Origin: Lathyrus oleraceus | Taxonomy: Eukaryota; Streptophyta; Magnoliopsida; Fabales; Fabaceae | Length of the DNA: 64,000 nucleotides | Direction: 5' to 3' | NCBI RefSeq assembly: GCF_024323335.1 | Contig: NC_066579.1 | Span: 243,285,068-243,349,067 of the forward strand | Part shown: one piece after another, positions 38,974-48,620 of the stretch | Numbering within the stretch: the first letter of the stretch is position 1 | How the letters are laid out: each line of letters opens with the position of its first letter | Program-made: the position numbers and the translations under genes | The notes under the pieces: model-generated | The model's database searches: none | What the model was told of the DNA's origin: nothing | The model's input: the letters and a program-made list of their open reading frames with translations, nothing else

Positions 38974-40747
38974 TGTAAGAACAAAATTAGTTCTATAATG
39001 GAATTCCAGGATTTTGATGATAACAAAGGATGAAACCAAAAATGGCACCCTAACTAAATTTTTCTAAGTGTGTAGGACTCTGAACAGCAATAAAGGACTC
39101 TGATCATTTTATCAGATACAAACACAAATCAGATACAAAGTGCTAGAAGATCAGACACATCTGAGGAAGAAGTGTGCCCAAGAAGTTCCAAATCTGAGCA
39201 AAGCAAGACAGTAAAAAGAAACCAGAAGCTCTAAAAACTACTGGTCTTAGTTCTGATGATCTACAAGACTAGTACTCTGAGAAGCTCTGATGAAACTTCA
39301 GCATAATCTCCTTCTACCGCATGACTCCGATATAACAAGACTCTGATGAAGATTCACCAAATCCAGAAAGAGTAACGGAAAGAATTTCTCAACATAGAAA
39401 GGAAGTATTTTAAGAAAGAAGTTATTCAAGGAGACAAAATGGTTATAGCAAGAAACACAGAAGTAATGACATTGAATGCTCATCAAAGACCAATATTCTG
39501 TCATCACTCCAATGGTCCTTCTCACTACTATATAAAGGACAACCTACCTCATTGAGAAAAAAAACGATAACACACAGAAAAAGTCATTCATATTCTCTCT
39601 CAATTTTCACGAGCTGCTGCTCATATGTGAAAATTGAGAGAGAATATGTATGACTTTTTCTGTGCGTTATTGTTTTTTTTCAATGAGGTAGGTTGTCCTT
39701 TATATAGTAGTGAGAAGGACTATTGTAGTGATGACAAAATATTGGTCTTTGATGAGCATTCAATGTCATTACTTCTGTGTTTCTTGCTATAACCATTTTG
39801 TCTCCCTGAATAACTTCTTTCTTAAAATACTTCCTTTCTATGTTGAGAAATTCTTTCCGTTACTCTTTCTGGATTTGGTGAATCATCATCAGAGTCTTGT
39901 TATATCGGAGTAATGCGTCAGAAGGAGATTACGCCGAAGTTTCATCAGAGCTTCTCAGAGTACTAGTCTTTTAGATCATCAGAACTAAGACCAGTAGTTG
40001 TTAGATCTTCTAGTTTCTTTTTACTGTCTTGCTTTGCTCAGATTCGGAACTTCTTGGGCGCACTTCTTCCTCAAATGCGTTCGATCTTCTAGCACTTTGT
40101 ATTTGATCAGTGTTTGTATCTGATAAAATGATCAGAGTCCTTTGTTGCTGTTCAGAGTCCTACACACTTAGAAAAATTTCGTTAGGGTGCCATTTTTGAT
40201 TTCATCCTTTGTTATCATCAAAATCCTCGAATTCTATTGTAGAACTAATTTTGTTCTTACAAAGACCAATATTCTGTCATCACTCCAACGGTCCTTCTCA
40301 CTACTATATAAAGGACAACCTACCTCATTTAGAAAAAAAACAATAACGCACAGAAAAAGTCTTTCATATTCTCTCTCAATTTTCACGAGTTGCTGCTCAT
40401 ACGTGTAAACTCTTGCTCAAATATTTTGTTGTAATACTTGCTTACTCTTAGAAGCACTTTCTATTACAAATTTATTTTGCTAAATTGTTTTTGATCCTCA
40501 AGTGACTCTGCGTAGTCTGTATACTTGAGAAGACTAAGAAATCATTCTCTTAGACGTTTGGTTGTATAATCTTTCAAGATTAGTGGATTAAGTCCTTTTT
40601 GAAGGCGAAATCACCTTGGCCGGGTGGACTGGAGTAGCTTTGTTTTCTAAGCGAACCAGTATAAAATTCTGTGTGTTCTTATTTTTTGAAAAAGCTTTTA
40701 TTTTCTAAAACAATTCAAACCCCCTTTTCTTGTTTTTCTAACCTTCA
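38974..40747 (+). repeat. Sirevirus 3' LTR, rearranged into a long palindrome (1774 bp)
   Basis: Against the 972-bp 5' LTR this copy reads: LTR positions 1 to about 653 forward (38974-39626), then an inverted copy of about 1-637 (39627-40261), then about 511 to the end forward (40262-40747, ending AACCTTCA). Left arm 38974-39610 and right arm 39627-40261 flank a 16-nt loop (39611-39626). The arms differ slightly, for example near 39100 against 40130. TATA boxes lie at 39529 (plus), 39697-39706 (minus) and 40305 (plus). Confidence 0.92.
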
Positions 40748-40981
40748 TCATCCCCCCATTATATATGTTAGTAAACATCACTTTGTACAAAATACATATG
40801 CACACAAAAAGGACTCCCTAGGAGTACCTAGGACACTTTGGGTGCTAACACCTTCCCTCTGTGTAAGCAACCCCCTTACCTGTGATCTCTGATTTTTATT
40901 AGTTTTTATTTGAAAACTTCTTACTATTTGGGTTTGGTTCGTACTTTTTCCCTTTTCCCTTGGAAAAAATAAAAGCGCGGT
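40748..40981 (+). repeat. Ogre-C 5' LTR, second piece
   Basis: Begins with TCATC, the right target duplication of the sirevirus, and continues the LTR with the family segment CCTAGGAGTACCTAGGA near 40820. It ends in GCGGT (40977-40981), the left target duplication of the Athila element. The homologous uninterrupted order is visible on the minus strand in Ogre-A. Confidence 0.87.
40977..40981 (+). repeat. Left target-site duplication of the Athila element (GCGGT)
   Basis: GCGGT here and at 54458-54462 is identical and directly abuts both LTR termini (TGATGCGG and GTTATCA). Confidence 0.93.
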
Positions 40982-41761
40982 TGATGCGGTGTTTCGCAAG
41001 TATACGAATGCGTCAGAGTAATATAAAAGATTGTCGAATCTACAGAGACCAAGTGTCAATCTATCGTTATCTATTGTTATGGTGTTTATCAAAGGCAATC
41101 AAAATAGGTGTTTTTAGAGTGTGCGACGAAAAGTAAAATATTGAAATAAATTTAATTAATAAAGACAGGGTCGAATGTAATTCACGTAATCAATTAATAA
41201 TCCAAGTACTTGCTAATAGAGATACTTATGGGCAGTGTTTCCTACTTTGAAAAGAACTAATTTAACGGGAACTGTTGCTTTCGCGTATTCAGAACTGAGT
41301 TGTACTCCCTAATCAAACCCTCTTATTGTCACTTATAAAAAGGCGCACATTGTGTTAGAGTGGTAAACCTATTTTTAAGAAATATAGTATCTTGACTAAG
41401 TTGAAAAGTATTATAACCTGGATTTCTTAACCAAAAGAGGTTCTCACGAACCAGACTCTAAACTTATAAACGCGTCTGAAAATAGTTTTAAAATCTCTTT
41501 TCTTCTTAAGTTAAAAACTTCTAATGAACTAAACAAAGCGCTTTCGCTGTTTTTGAAATAGTTAAAAACAATTAAGTTTAAAAAGACGTTGGACGGCTTT
41601 CGATCTTACCCAACAGAATTGAAGTGCGGGAAAACTTAAGTTGAAAGTTAAAATAGCCCTTAAGTGTTTCTATGAACAATTGTACGGATTATCGGTTCAA
41701 TTACGATCCTTACATTCTAACCTTATAGATTTAGTTAGACATGGTAAAGTAAAAGTGCATT

Positions 41762-41873
41762 AAAGTAAATAAAAGTAGTGCGAGTGCGGAAAGTAAATAA
41801 AAGTAGTGCGAGTGCGGAAAGTAAATAAAAGTAGTGCGAGTACGGAAAGTAAATAAAAGTAGTGCGAGTGCGG
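41762..41873. repeat. 28-bp minisatellite, 4 copies, in Athila 3' LTR
   Basis: Four head-to-tail copies of a unit starting AAAGTAAATAAAAGTAGTGC and ending GAGTGCGG; one carries a single change. A related ~27-30-bp repeat based on AAATAAAGCGAGTGCG continues to about 42030. The 5' LTR has two copies of the first unit (53572-53627). Confidence 0.92.
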
Positions 41874-42293
41874 AAAGTAAATAATTTAAAGCGAGTGCGA
41901 GGAAATAAATAAATTAAAGCGAGTGCGAGGAAATAAATAATTTAAAGCGAGCGCGAGAAATAAATAAAGTAAAGCGAGTGTGGGAAAATAAATAAAGTAA
42001 AGCGAGTGCGGGAAAATAAATAAGATAAAGACAAGTAATAAAAACCTGCTCCAATCGGAGGGTTGAGTAAATTGCAAAGCGGAAATGAAAATGGCGGCAG
42101 GATTAACTTCCTTCCAAAGTGCTCCAAACTCGATTACAGACTCTATCACAGACTCGATTACACAATTGTGGTAACACTCCAATGCGAAGCGATTACCACT
42201 TTAAAATACTGAATATATGCCTAAGTGAAACAAAGTTGCTCTGAGTTTGCCTCTGCTCTATGTTTGGATGATTGTAAAAGTGATTTCGAGTTT

Positions 42294-42303
42294 CTATTTA
42301 TAA
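42294..42303 (-). promoter_or_regulatory. TATA box of Athila 3' LTR
   Basis: The minus strand reads TTATAAATAG; the same sequence is at 54048-54057 in the 5' LTR. Confidence 0.6.
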
Positions 42304-42703
42304 GCTAGTAAAAAGATGGAAATGACCAGGATGCCCTTCAACTTGAAAATGGGAGGGAAAACTTTTCCTCTTGTGGCGCCCGCCACAAGGCCATGGCGCC
42401 CGCCACAAGGCCAATCTGAGGCGCCTTAGTGGAAGTAGTGGGGAACGTGGAAGTTGAGGGAAGTTGAGCTCGGACACGTCATGGCAGGGTCTATGGCGCC
42501 AGCCATGGTGTAGGCCACAAGTACAAAATGCTGAATTTTAGGGTTTTTGGCTCTTTTTCGCTCCTCTTCTCGATCGGGGCTCCGATTAAAGTAAAAACCT
42601 GAAAACAAAGGAAAACATAGCAATAACACAACAAAATAACCATAAAACGACTAGAATGCATGTGAAATCGGAGTCGAAAATACGGTAAATTTCAGTGTTA
42701 TCA

Positions 42704-43859
42704 AACTCTCCCACACTTAAACCTTTGCTTGTCCTCAAGCAAAACATTAAAAAGCTCATAAAAGAAAATTTGTGTCAACGAGTGCTTCAGGTAAAAATTC
42801 TAAGTTCAAGTCGGGATGCAGTGATAGGTACTAACTGAGTGAACTAAGGGTATCATGATGACACTAATCCGCAAATACGGACATAAACTTCATTCCTATA
42901 TTAACCAACCCATATTATCCCACAATACCTAGGCCTGCCTCTTCATCTCTTTTTGTGTCCTTTTCATTCAGGCACAATCACATTAAGCCCGTTATCCGTA
43001 CATGCTTCATAGTAGAGTGGCCTGTTAGTGATTATGATTTGAGCATGGGGTTTCTGGCACATAAATATGTGTAAACCCTTTTATTGGACCCAACTGTAGT
43101 TGTGGGGGATCGGATCGTAATCCGCCCTACCGAGTTCAGTGCCAGATACCTCTGAACCAACTAACAATGGGTAAGTTTTTATTTTTCTTTTTCTTTTTCT
43201 TTTTCTTTTTCTTTTTGTAGAAAATTTTTACAATTCTTTGGTTTAAATGACTTTGTGAGGGTCACCTATACCGGAGTTGCCTTTTTGCTTTCTTTTATTT
43301 TTTTGTTTTTCTAGATCATTCACTTATTTGCATCGGTCCCCTACGTAGAGGATGCGTAGGCCGGAGCTGACTGCTGAGATAAACTACTGAGGACTTATAC
43401 GGAAATGATGATTAGGGCCATGGTATATGGGGTTTCGGGAGTGGTTCCTATATTTACGATGTCTATGGTGCTAAAATAATACTGATGTTTCGCAAAGTTC
43501 TCCCAAGTCACCGCATCCTTACTCAAAACATGTCTTTAAAACCTGAAAACTTTCGGAATAACACTATTTTCTTTTGCAATTTTTTTTTTTTGGTGGGGCT
43601 AAAGGTATGGGGAGGTAGGATTGTACTAAAGATCTACTATTTTGGTGACTCGTCAGACTTATGCATTATACTAAAAAGCAAAATAAACAACTAAAAGGAA
43701 ATAACAATAAATAAACTATCTAAAAACAGCAAAGAAAAAGCGATAAAGGAAAAAACGAGAAAGGTAATAAAGAAAAGACGATAGAGTCTCCTCCCACACT
43801 TAAATCAAACATTGTCCCCAATGTTTCGAAATAAGATAAGGGAAGAGTTACCTGACAAC
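42704..43859 (-). other. Athila 3' UTR with PPT and a second PPT-like block
   Basis: Next to the LTR the minus strand reads TTTAAGTGTGGGAGAGTT (42704-42721), the PPT. A second copy, TTTAAGTGTGGGAGGAGAC, lies at about 43787-43805, just after the second accessory ORF. A (CTTTTT)n microsatellite of about six units lies at 43187-43216. No further genuine gene is seen. Confidence 0.75.
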
Positions 43860-45280
43860 CTATTGCTGACCACTAGTGCCCTCGCCATCCTGAGGTGGAC
43901 GACGGGATCGGGTACGACGACGGTCCCTCTGATCCATCCTCGCCTGCAGGGCATCCTGAGCGGTCCTCACCTCTCGAAGGTTACCCATAATGGAACCTTG
44001 AGTGGCTTCAATGAGTGCCAGGTGTCTCTGGTGGTAGTGTTTCTGACGGGCTTGTGAATCTGTGATCGTTTGCAGGGACTGTAGAACAGTATCGAAGGAC
44101 CTGTCTGTCCTCCGCTGCGACTCTTGTATGAAGCTCATGTTATCCGCCATTTGCTGCTGGATGGTAGAGAGTAGGTCGTCACGCCTCTGCTCTCTAGCCC
44201 TGTGGTCACGCCATATCTCCTATGTAATATAGAAGCCAGGAATGTTAGGAGGAAGATGGGGGGACATATGGGGTACGGGAGATCTCTCTCTCCGATCATA
44301 TTCATCATTGGTGTCATGTCCCGCCTCATCAGGAATGTTAGGAGGAAGAGGACCCAAAACAGGTGGAGCATCTAAAGCGTAGGTCCAATTCCTTTCATCT
44401 CGTACATCTGTACGTCTATTGCACGGTAAAACAACAGATGGGATGGCTACACCATGAACCATAAGCATATAGCCTCCTTCTCTCCTCGAACGATACAGTT
44501 TCATGTCTCTCAAAAATTTTAGGTTAATTGTGCGAGGAGGTAAGGGGTCTAGGGTAGCCATCTCATTGTTCAGCTTAAGCGCCCGAGCAATAGATGTAAT
44601 CAATCCACCAAAAGAAATCGGTCCCGCTTTATTCAAAGTTAAAGTCATATGAGCAAGCATGAACGGGACCGAATTAATACGTCTATTGTGAGGCTTCCTT
44701 GTGAAAATAGAAGCTCTCTAGCATTAACCTTATTTGGATTCTCCCGGCCAAAAATAGTACATGCCAACAGGTATCTAAAAACTCTGATGGCCGGGTTGTG
44801 GATAGTTGAGGCAAGAACTCCTTCAAAAGAGTTTATGGAAGTGTTTGATAATCGCTCCCAAAAGGAAAATACCTCAACTGACCACTCTGAATCCAAAGGG
44901 GCCTCACAAATAGCACCGTCCCCATAAGGGATCCCTAACAAGCTGGCTAGTTCGTCGGTACTGAATTCGTATTCAACAGCAAACATTCTAAATCTGACAG
45001 TACCAACTGTGCTAGCAGTGTTAGGGTTGACAATATAAATCAAGGAACTCAAAAATTCAATTGTTAATCGCTTATATGTAGGTTCTTTGTTGGAAAAGAA
45101 ATTATGCAAACCTAAATTATCTAATAAATAAAATATGCTATGATAGATACCTAAAGGGTAGAGACAGTTTTCGTCAACATACCTTGTCGGGAGGATATCC
45201 CGATTCTTCAACCGTTCGATGATTTTTCTTTGTCTATCCCCCAGTTTTCCTCCTCGAAGAATGAATCCGTTAAACTCCAT
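43860..45280 (-). pseudogene. Athila accessory ORF, copy 2 (one frameshift, one stop)
   Basis: Starts at the minus-strand ATG at 45280 ([20 protein letters not shown]) and would encode about 470 residues. It is a paralogue of the 45921-47153 [11 protein letters not shown] against [27 protein letters not shown] against [35 protein letters not shown] against HVIHNPAFRYFQMILA, ISFGGLITSIARAL against IHVGGIIMQIAVAL, and ERNWTYALDA against PTNWSYALEG. The frame shifts near 44650 and a stop lies at about 44218. The C-terminal part (44150-43860) is heptad-like and ends in an Arg-rich tail (DQRDRRRTRSRRP). Both resemble the family called ATHILA ORF-1. Role unknown; no membrane segment or signal peptide is evident. 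Confidence 0.85.
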
Positions 45281-45920
45281 TTGAAAGCTCTTGAAAAGTG
45301 ATGAAGAAGATGAAGTGGTTTGTGAAAAGGTTGGATTTTCAAGAAATCTGACAGATGAAAATGAAAATCGGAAAAATGATTTGTACGGTGTGGTGGTTAG
45401 AAAAGTATGAGCTTTTTGTGGGTCCAAGGATGTTTTTCCAAGGTGAAAAAATGGGTTTGGAAGGTTGTAAGGTGTGAAAATGGTGAAGAAAGGGGTTTTG
45501 CCCCGACCTTTTACAGACGCTGTGGCGGGCGCCACAGGGTCTATGGCGGGCGCCACAAGGCAAAATCTGGCTGGGCCGGGTTTTGGTCCTTTGGCTTGGG
45601 CTTCTCTTGTCGTTTGGCTTTGAGGGGTCCGGATAACATTTGTTTTTTGATTTTCCTAGCATCATTGGCTTGCATAATTTTATAAAAGTAAAAATAAAAA
45701 TAAAAATGAAACAAAAATTAAATATTAGACTAATAAATAATTAAACAACTAAAATAAAAAATGCAAATAAAACAAACATAAGACATATATAGATAAAAGT
45801 AGAAATATCGATGTATAGATGTAGTTTATATAATATTCCAAATGCGATAATATAAGATGGGTTATGTAAATACGAGAAAAATAAAATAAAAGAAAGATAA
45901 AATAAGATGGAATGGTGAGA
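45281..45920 (-). other. Spacer between the two Athila accessory ORFs
   Basis: About 640 bp. It contains two GC-rich inverted motifs, GTGGCGGGCGCCAC at 45522-45535 and ATGGCGGGCGCCAC at 45543-45556, with the same ~21-bp spacing as the LTR pair at 42373 and 42393. Nearer copy 1 it is very AT-rich. The open frame upstream of 45280 has no ATG start, so I do not treat it as coding. Confidence 0.65.
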
Positions 45921-47153
45921 TCATATAGTAAGGATGTCATCTTCCTGAGTGGATCCACGGAGCGTGGCTACTTCCTGCCTGAGCTCTGCGATCTCCTGAT
46001 ATAGACAATCGACTTCAGTAGCATGGGTGAGATCAGACACTCCCATCTGTAAAGTGAGGTCAGCCACCTCCTGTTTAAGCTTTGCGATCTCTCTACGACA
46101 CTCAGCAATCTGAGTGCGGATGTCGGGGGTCTGCAATGAAAGATTATTAGAGAAAACAGTGATTCTGGGAGATGGTGGTGTAGGCGTGTATTCAACAATG
46201 GGTGGTGATCTCGGCTCCTCGACGGTCTCTCCCTGGCCCTCCAGGGCATAACTCCAATTCGTTGGATCATGCACACTGGTCATCATAGGATCTGGCAGTG
46301 TGAAATACTGGATAGCCTCGCTGTCGACTAGCAATCGGAACTGACATGGGTGGAAAGAGGCTCTCCTCATCAACCCTCTGGTCAAACAGAAGTCGATGTC
46401 CATGGTAGTGTACCCACAGTAGGTCCGAAGATGTAACAGCTTGCGAGACAGACCTAAAGCGACAGCAATCTGCATGATGATTCCGCCAACATGGATGACT
46501 CCTTCGGTAGATTTGAAGATACCGCTGAGACTGTATAATAAAAAGTTCCCACATGCTACTGGGCGAGACTGGGATGCACAAAATAATAGGAAGATCTCCT
46601 CTTCACTTAGTAGTGTCTCTGCATTCGGTCTTCCCAAGAAGGAATATGCTAATATCATCTGAAAGTATCTGAAGGCGGGGTTATGTATAACATGAGATAG
46701 CTGCGTAGATGGATCTTGGCTTCCGCCACCCGATATATCACTCCAAAACTTCTCCACCTCCTTACCCATAAAATATCCCATAGGTGTCTCCGGGATAGCA
46801 TCAGGAGTGGTCTGGAAACCCAATAGGTCGTCGAACTCTTTCTGGCTGAAGGAGTACTCAACTCCAAAGAGCCTGAAAGCAGCATACCCATCTGGTCCAG
46901 AGTATGGGTCATAGTCGAATGAACTCAGGAACTCCAGTGTCAGGTTCCTGTAGGTGTTACTCAAGTCATCAGCAAACTCGTCCCAGTGAAGCTGGTGGCT
47001 AAGGAATCTGATACTCGACTCGATACCCAGTGCCTCCATACAGTGCTGATATGGATAACGTGTGGGTGCCATAGGGCGCTGATACAGAGCGATGTAGCGC
47101 TCTCTCTGAGCATTATCTCTATAGGCCACGTGCATGTCATCGAAATTCTGCAT
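45921..47153 (-). CDS. Athila accessory ORF, copy 1 (intact, 410 aa)
   Basis: The longest intact frame in the window. I take the minus-strand ATG at 47153 (MQNFDDMHVAYRDN) as the start because the sequence just upstream is a pyrimidine-rich TTCTTAACTTTTACAG ending two bases before it; the frame upstream has no ATG. Features: a globular part with LTLEFLSSF (about residues 71-79) and the LFGVEYSFSQKEFDDLLGF motif (95-113), HNPAFRYFQMILAYSFLGR, and GGIIMQIAVALGL; then a Pro-rich stretch (about residues 315-335) and a C-terminal coiled coil (AECRREIAKLKQEVADL, YQEIAELRQEVATLRG). It occupies the position called env-like in Athila and Calypso elements, but I see no membrane anchor. Conservation next to a decayed pol suggests either chance survival or selection; only comparison can tell. 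Confidence 0.85.
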   Translation of the reverse strand: MQNFDDMHVAYRDNAQRERYIALYQRPMAPTRYPYQHCMEALGIESSIRFLSHQLHWDEFADDLSNTYRNLTLEFLSSFDYDPYSGPDGYAAFRLFGVEYSFSQKEFDDLLGFQTTPDAIPETPMGYFMGKEVEKFWSDISGGGSQDPSTQLSHVIHNPAFRYFQMILAYSFLGRPNAETLLSEEEIFLLFCASQSRPVACGNFLLYSLSGIFKSTEGVIHVGGIIMQIAVALGLSRKLLHLRTYCGYTTMDIDFCLTRGLMRRASFHPCQFRLLVDSEAIQYFTLPDPMMTSVHDPTNWSYALEGQGETVEEPRSPPIVEYTPTPPSPRITVFSNNLSLQTPDIRTQIAECRREIAKLKQEVADLTLQMGVSDLTHATEVDCLYQEIAELRQEVATLRGSTQEDDILTI

Positions 47154-47337
47154 CCTGTAAAAGTTAAGAAAGTGATCCTGAAAATACAAATCATTCAAAT
47201 TTTAGTCTCAATGCAAAATATGATAAAATAAAATAAAAATTAAATTAAATAAATGCGAAAAAAGTAAAATGGAAGAAAAACCATGGGTTGCCTCCCAGGC
47301 AGCGCTTCTTTAACGTCATTAGCTTGACAATTAGAAT
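47154..47337 (-). promoter_or_regulatory. Candidate splice acceptors before Athila ORF copy 1
   Basis: The minus strand has TTTGTATTTTCAG ending near 47178 and TTCTTAACTTTTACAG ending at 47155, two bases before the ATG. Both are good 3' splice-site shapes. Spliced subgenomic RNAs are known for env-position ORFs of some plant Ty3 elements. Confidence 0.5.
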
Positions 47338-48620
47338 TTATAAACTTGTAGTAGTAGGAATTAGTGGATCAATCAGGGTGTGGCTTGAGTAGTATGCTGG
47401 AATGTCTCCTCCTTCGTAGAGCTTCAGTCTTTGTCCATTTACAATTAATGGATTACAGGTTTCGTTCTTGATTTCCACGACACCGGATCTCAGAATCTTG
47501 GATACTTCGAAAGGACCAGTCCACCTTGAACGTAGCTTTCCAGGGAAGAGTTGTAACCTAGAGTTGAAAAGGAGAACAGGATCGCCTATATTGAAGTTTT
47601 TCGTTATTATTCTTTTGTCGTGATAAGCTTTTGTCCTCTCTTTATATATTTTTGCATTCTCGTAGGCCGATTGCCTAAGTTCTTCTAATTTATTAATGTC
47701 TAGGGTACGCTTTTCTCCAGCGGCTAGGTAGTCTAAATTCAAAGTCTTAATGGCCCAATAGGCCTTATGCTCTAATTCGAACGGTAAGTGACAAGATTTT
47801 CCATAAACTAGTTGATAAGGAGTAGTTCCTATAGGGGTTTTGAAAGCGGTTTTGTAGGCCCATAATGCTTCTTGAAGCTTCTAAGACCAGTCTCTCCTAG
47901 AAATAAAAACAGTTTTCTCTAGGATTTGTTTTATCTCCCTATTAGATACTTCGACTTGGCTACTAGTTTGTGGATGGTATGGTGTTGCTACTCTGTGCCT
48001 AACTCCATATTTTCTTAAAAGTTTGTCAAATATTCTCGATATAAAGTGTGATCCTCCATCGCTTATGACTAAACGTGGTGTTCCAAATCTAGGGAATATA
48101 TAGTTTTTAAATAGTTTGATTACTACCCTAGTGTCGTTTATGGGTGCAGCTATAGCTTCAATCCACTTAGACACATAGTCTACAGCTACTAAGATATACT
48201 TGTTTCCTAAGGATGGTGGGAAAGGTCCCATGAAATCTATACCCCATACGCCAAAGAGTTATACTTCCTGAATGTTTCTTAGAGCCATTTCATCACGTCT
48301 TGAAATGTTTCCAGTGCGTTGGCATCTATCACATTTGACAATGCAAGCATAGACATCACGCCACATGGTAGGCCAAAATAGGCCAGGTTGAAGAATTTTG
48401 GCGTATCTCTTAGAGGTGCTCGCATGTCCACCATAAGGTGCAGAATGACAATGCTCGATAATATTATTTACCTCTTCTTCTAGAACGCAACGGCGGAAAA
48501 TTCCATCTTTACCCCTTTTGAAAAGGAGCGGTTCGTCCCAATAGAAGTTTCTCACATCGTGGAAGAATTTCTTCATGCGGTGGTAGTCAAGATCAGGGGG
48601 TACTATATCAGTAGCTAGGT
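47338..48620 (-). pseudogene. Athila integrase (in-frame stops)
   Basis: Minus strand, same frame as gag. Zinc domain: [20 protein letters not shown] and [13 protein letters not shown] (about 48480-48310). Core: [30 protein letters not shown], and [20 protein letters not shown], carrying the DDE residues. The C-terminal domain is [20 protein letters not shown], ending near 47338 after about 134 further residues. Stops at 48259-48261 and 47881-47883 split it. Integrase inserts the cDNA; no chromodomain follows, as is usual for Athila. Confidence 0.9.

Larger units (their letters stand above)
29907..40747 (+). mobile_element. Sirevirus (Maximus/SIRE-type Ty1/copia) with env-position ORF
   Basis: TG...CA LTRs, a tRNA-iMet PBS, gag, pol in the copia order (protease, integrase, RT, RNase H), a separate ORF downstream of pol and a PPT directly before the 3' LTR. 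The RT motifs and the downstream ORF place it in the Maximus/SIRE group. By eye the two LTRs differ at about 5% over their first 300 bp. The 3' LTR is rearranged into a palindrome. Gag, pol and the downstream ORF all have in-frame stops. It lies in the Ogre-C LTR. Confidence 0.9.
40982..42703 (-). repeat. Athila 3' LTR, 1722 bp
   Basis: Terminal TGATAACACTGAAATTTACC on the minus strand at 42703; the other end is at 40982. It is 56 bp longer than the 5' LTR because of two additional 28-bp units. A minus-strand TATA (TTATAAATAG) lies at 42294-42303. GC-rich GTGGCGCCCGCCAC sites lie at 42373-42386 and 42393-42406. Confidence 0.93.

Noticed and set aside
45281..45556. N-terminal extension of Athila ORF copy 2
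   Set aside because: No ATG opens it and it has no counterpart in copy 1; the first ATG at 45280 fits the homology.
45921..47153. Calling the Athila ORFs envelope proteins
   Set aside because: I see no signal peptide, furin-like site or transmembrane segment; position alone does not support it.
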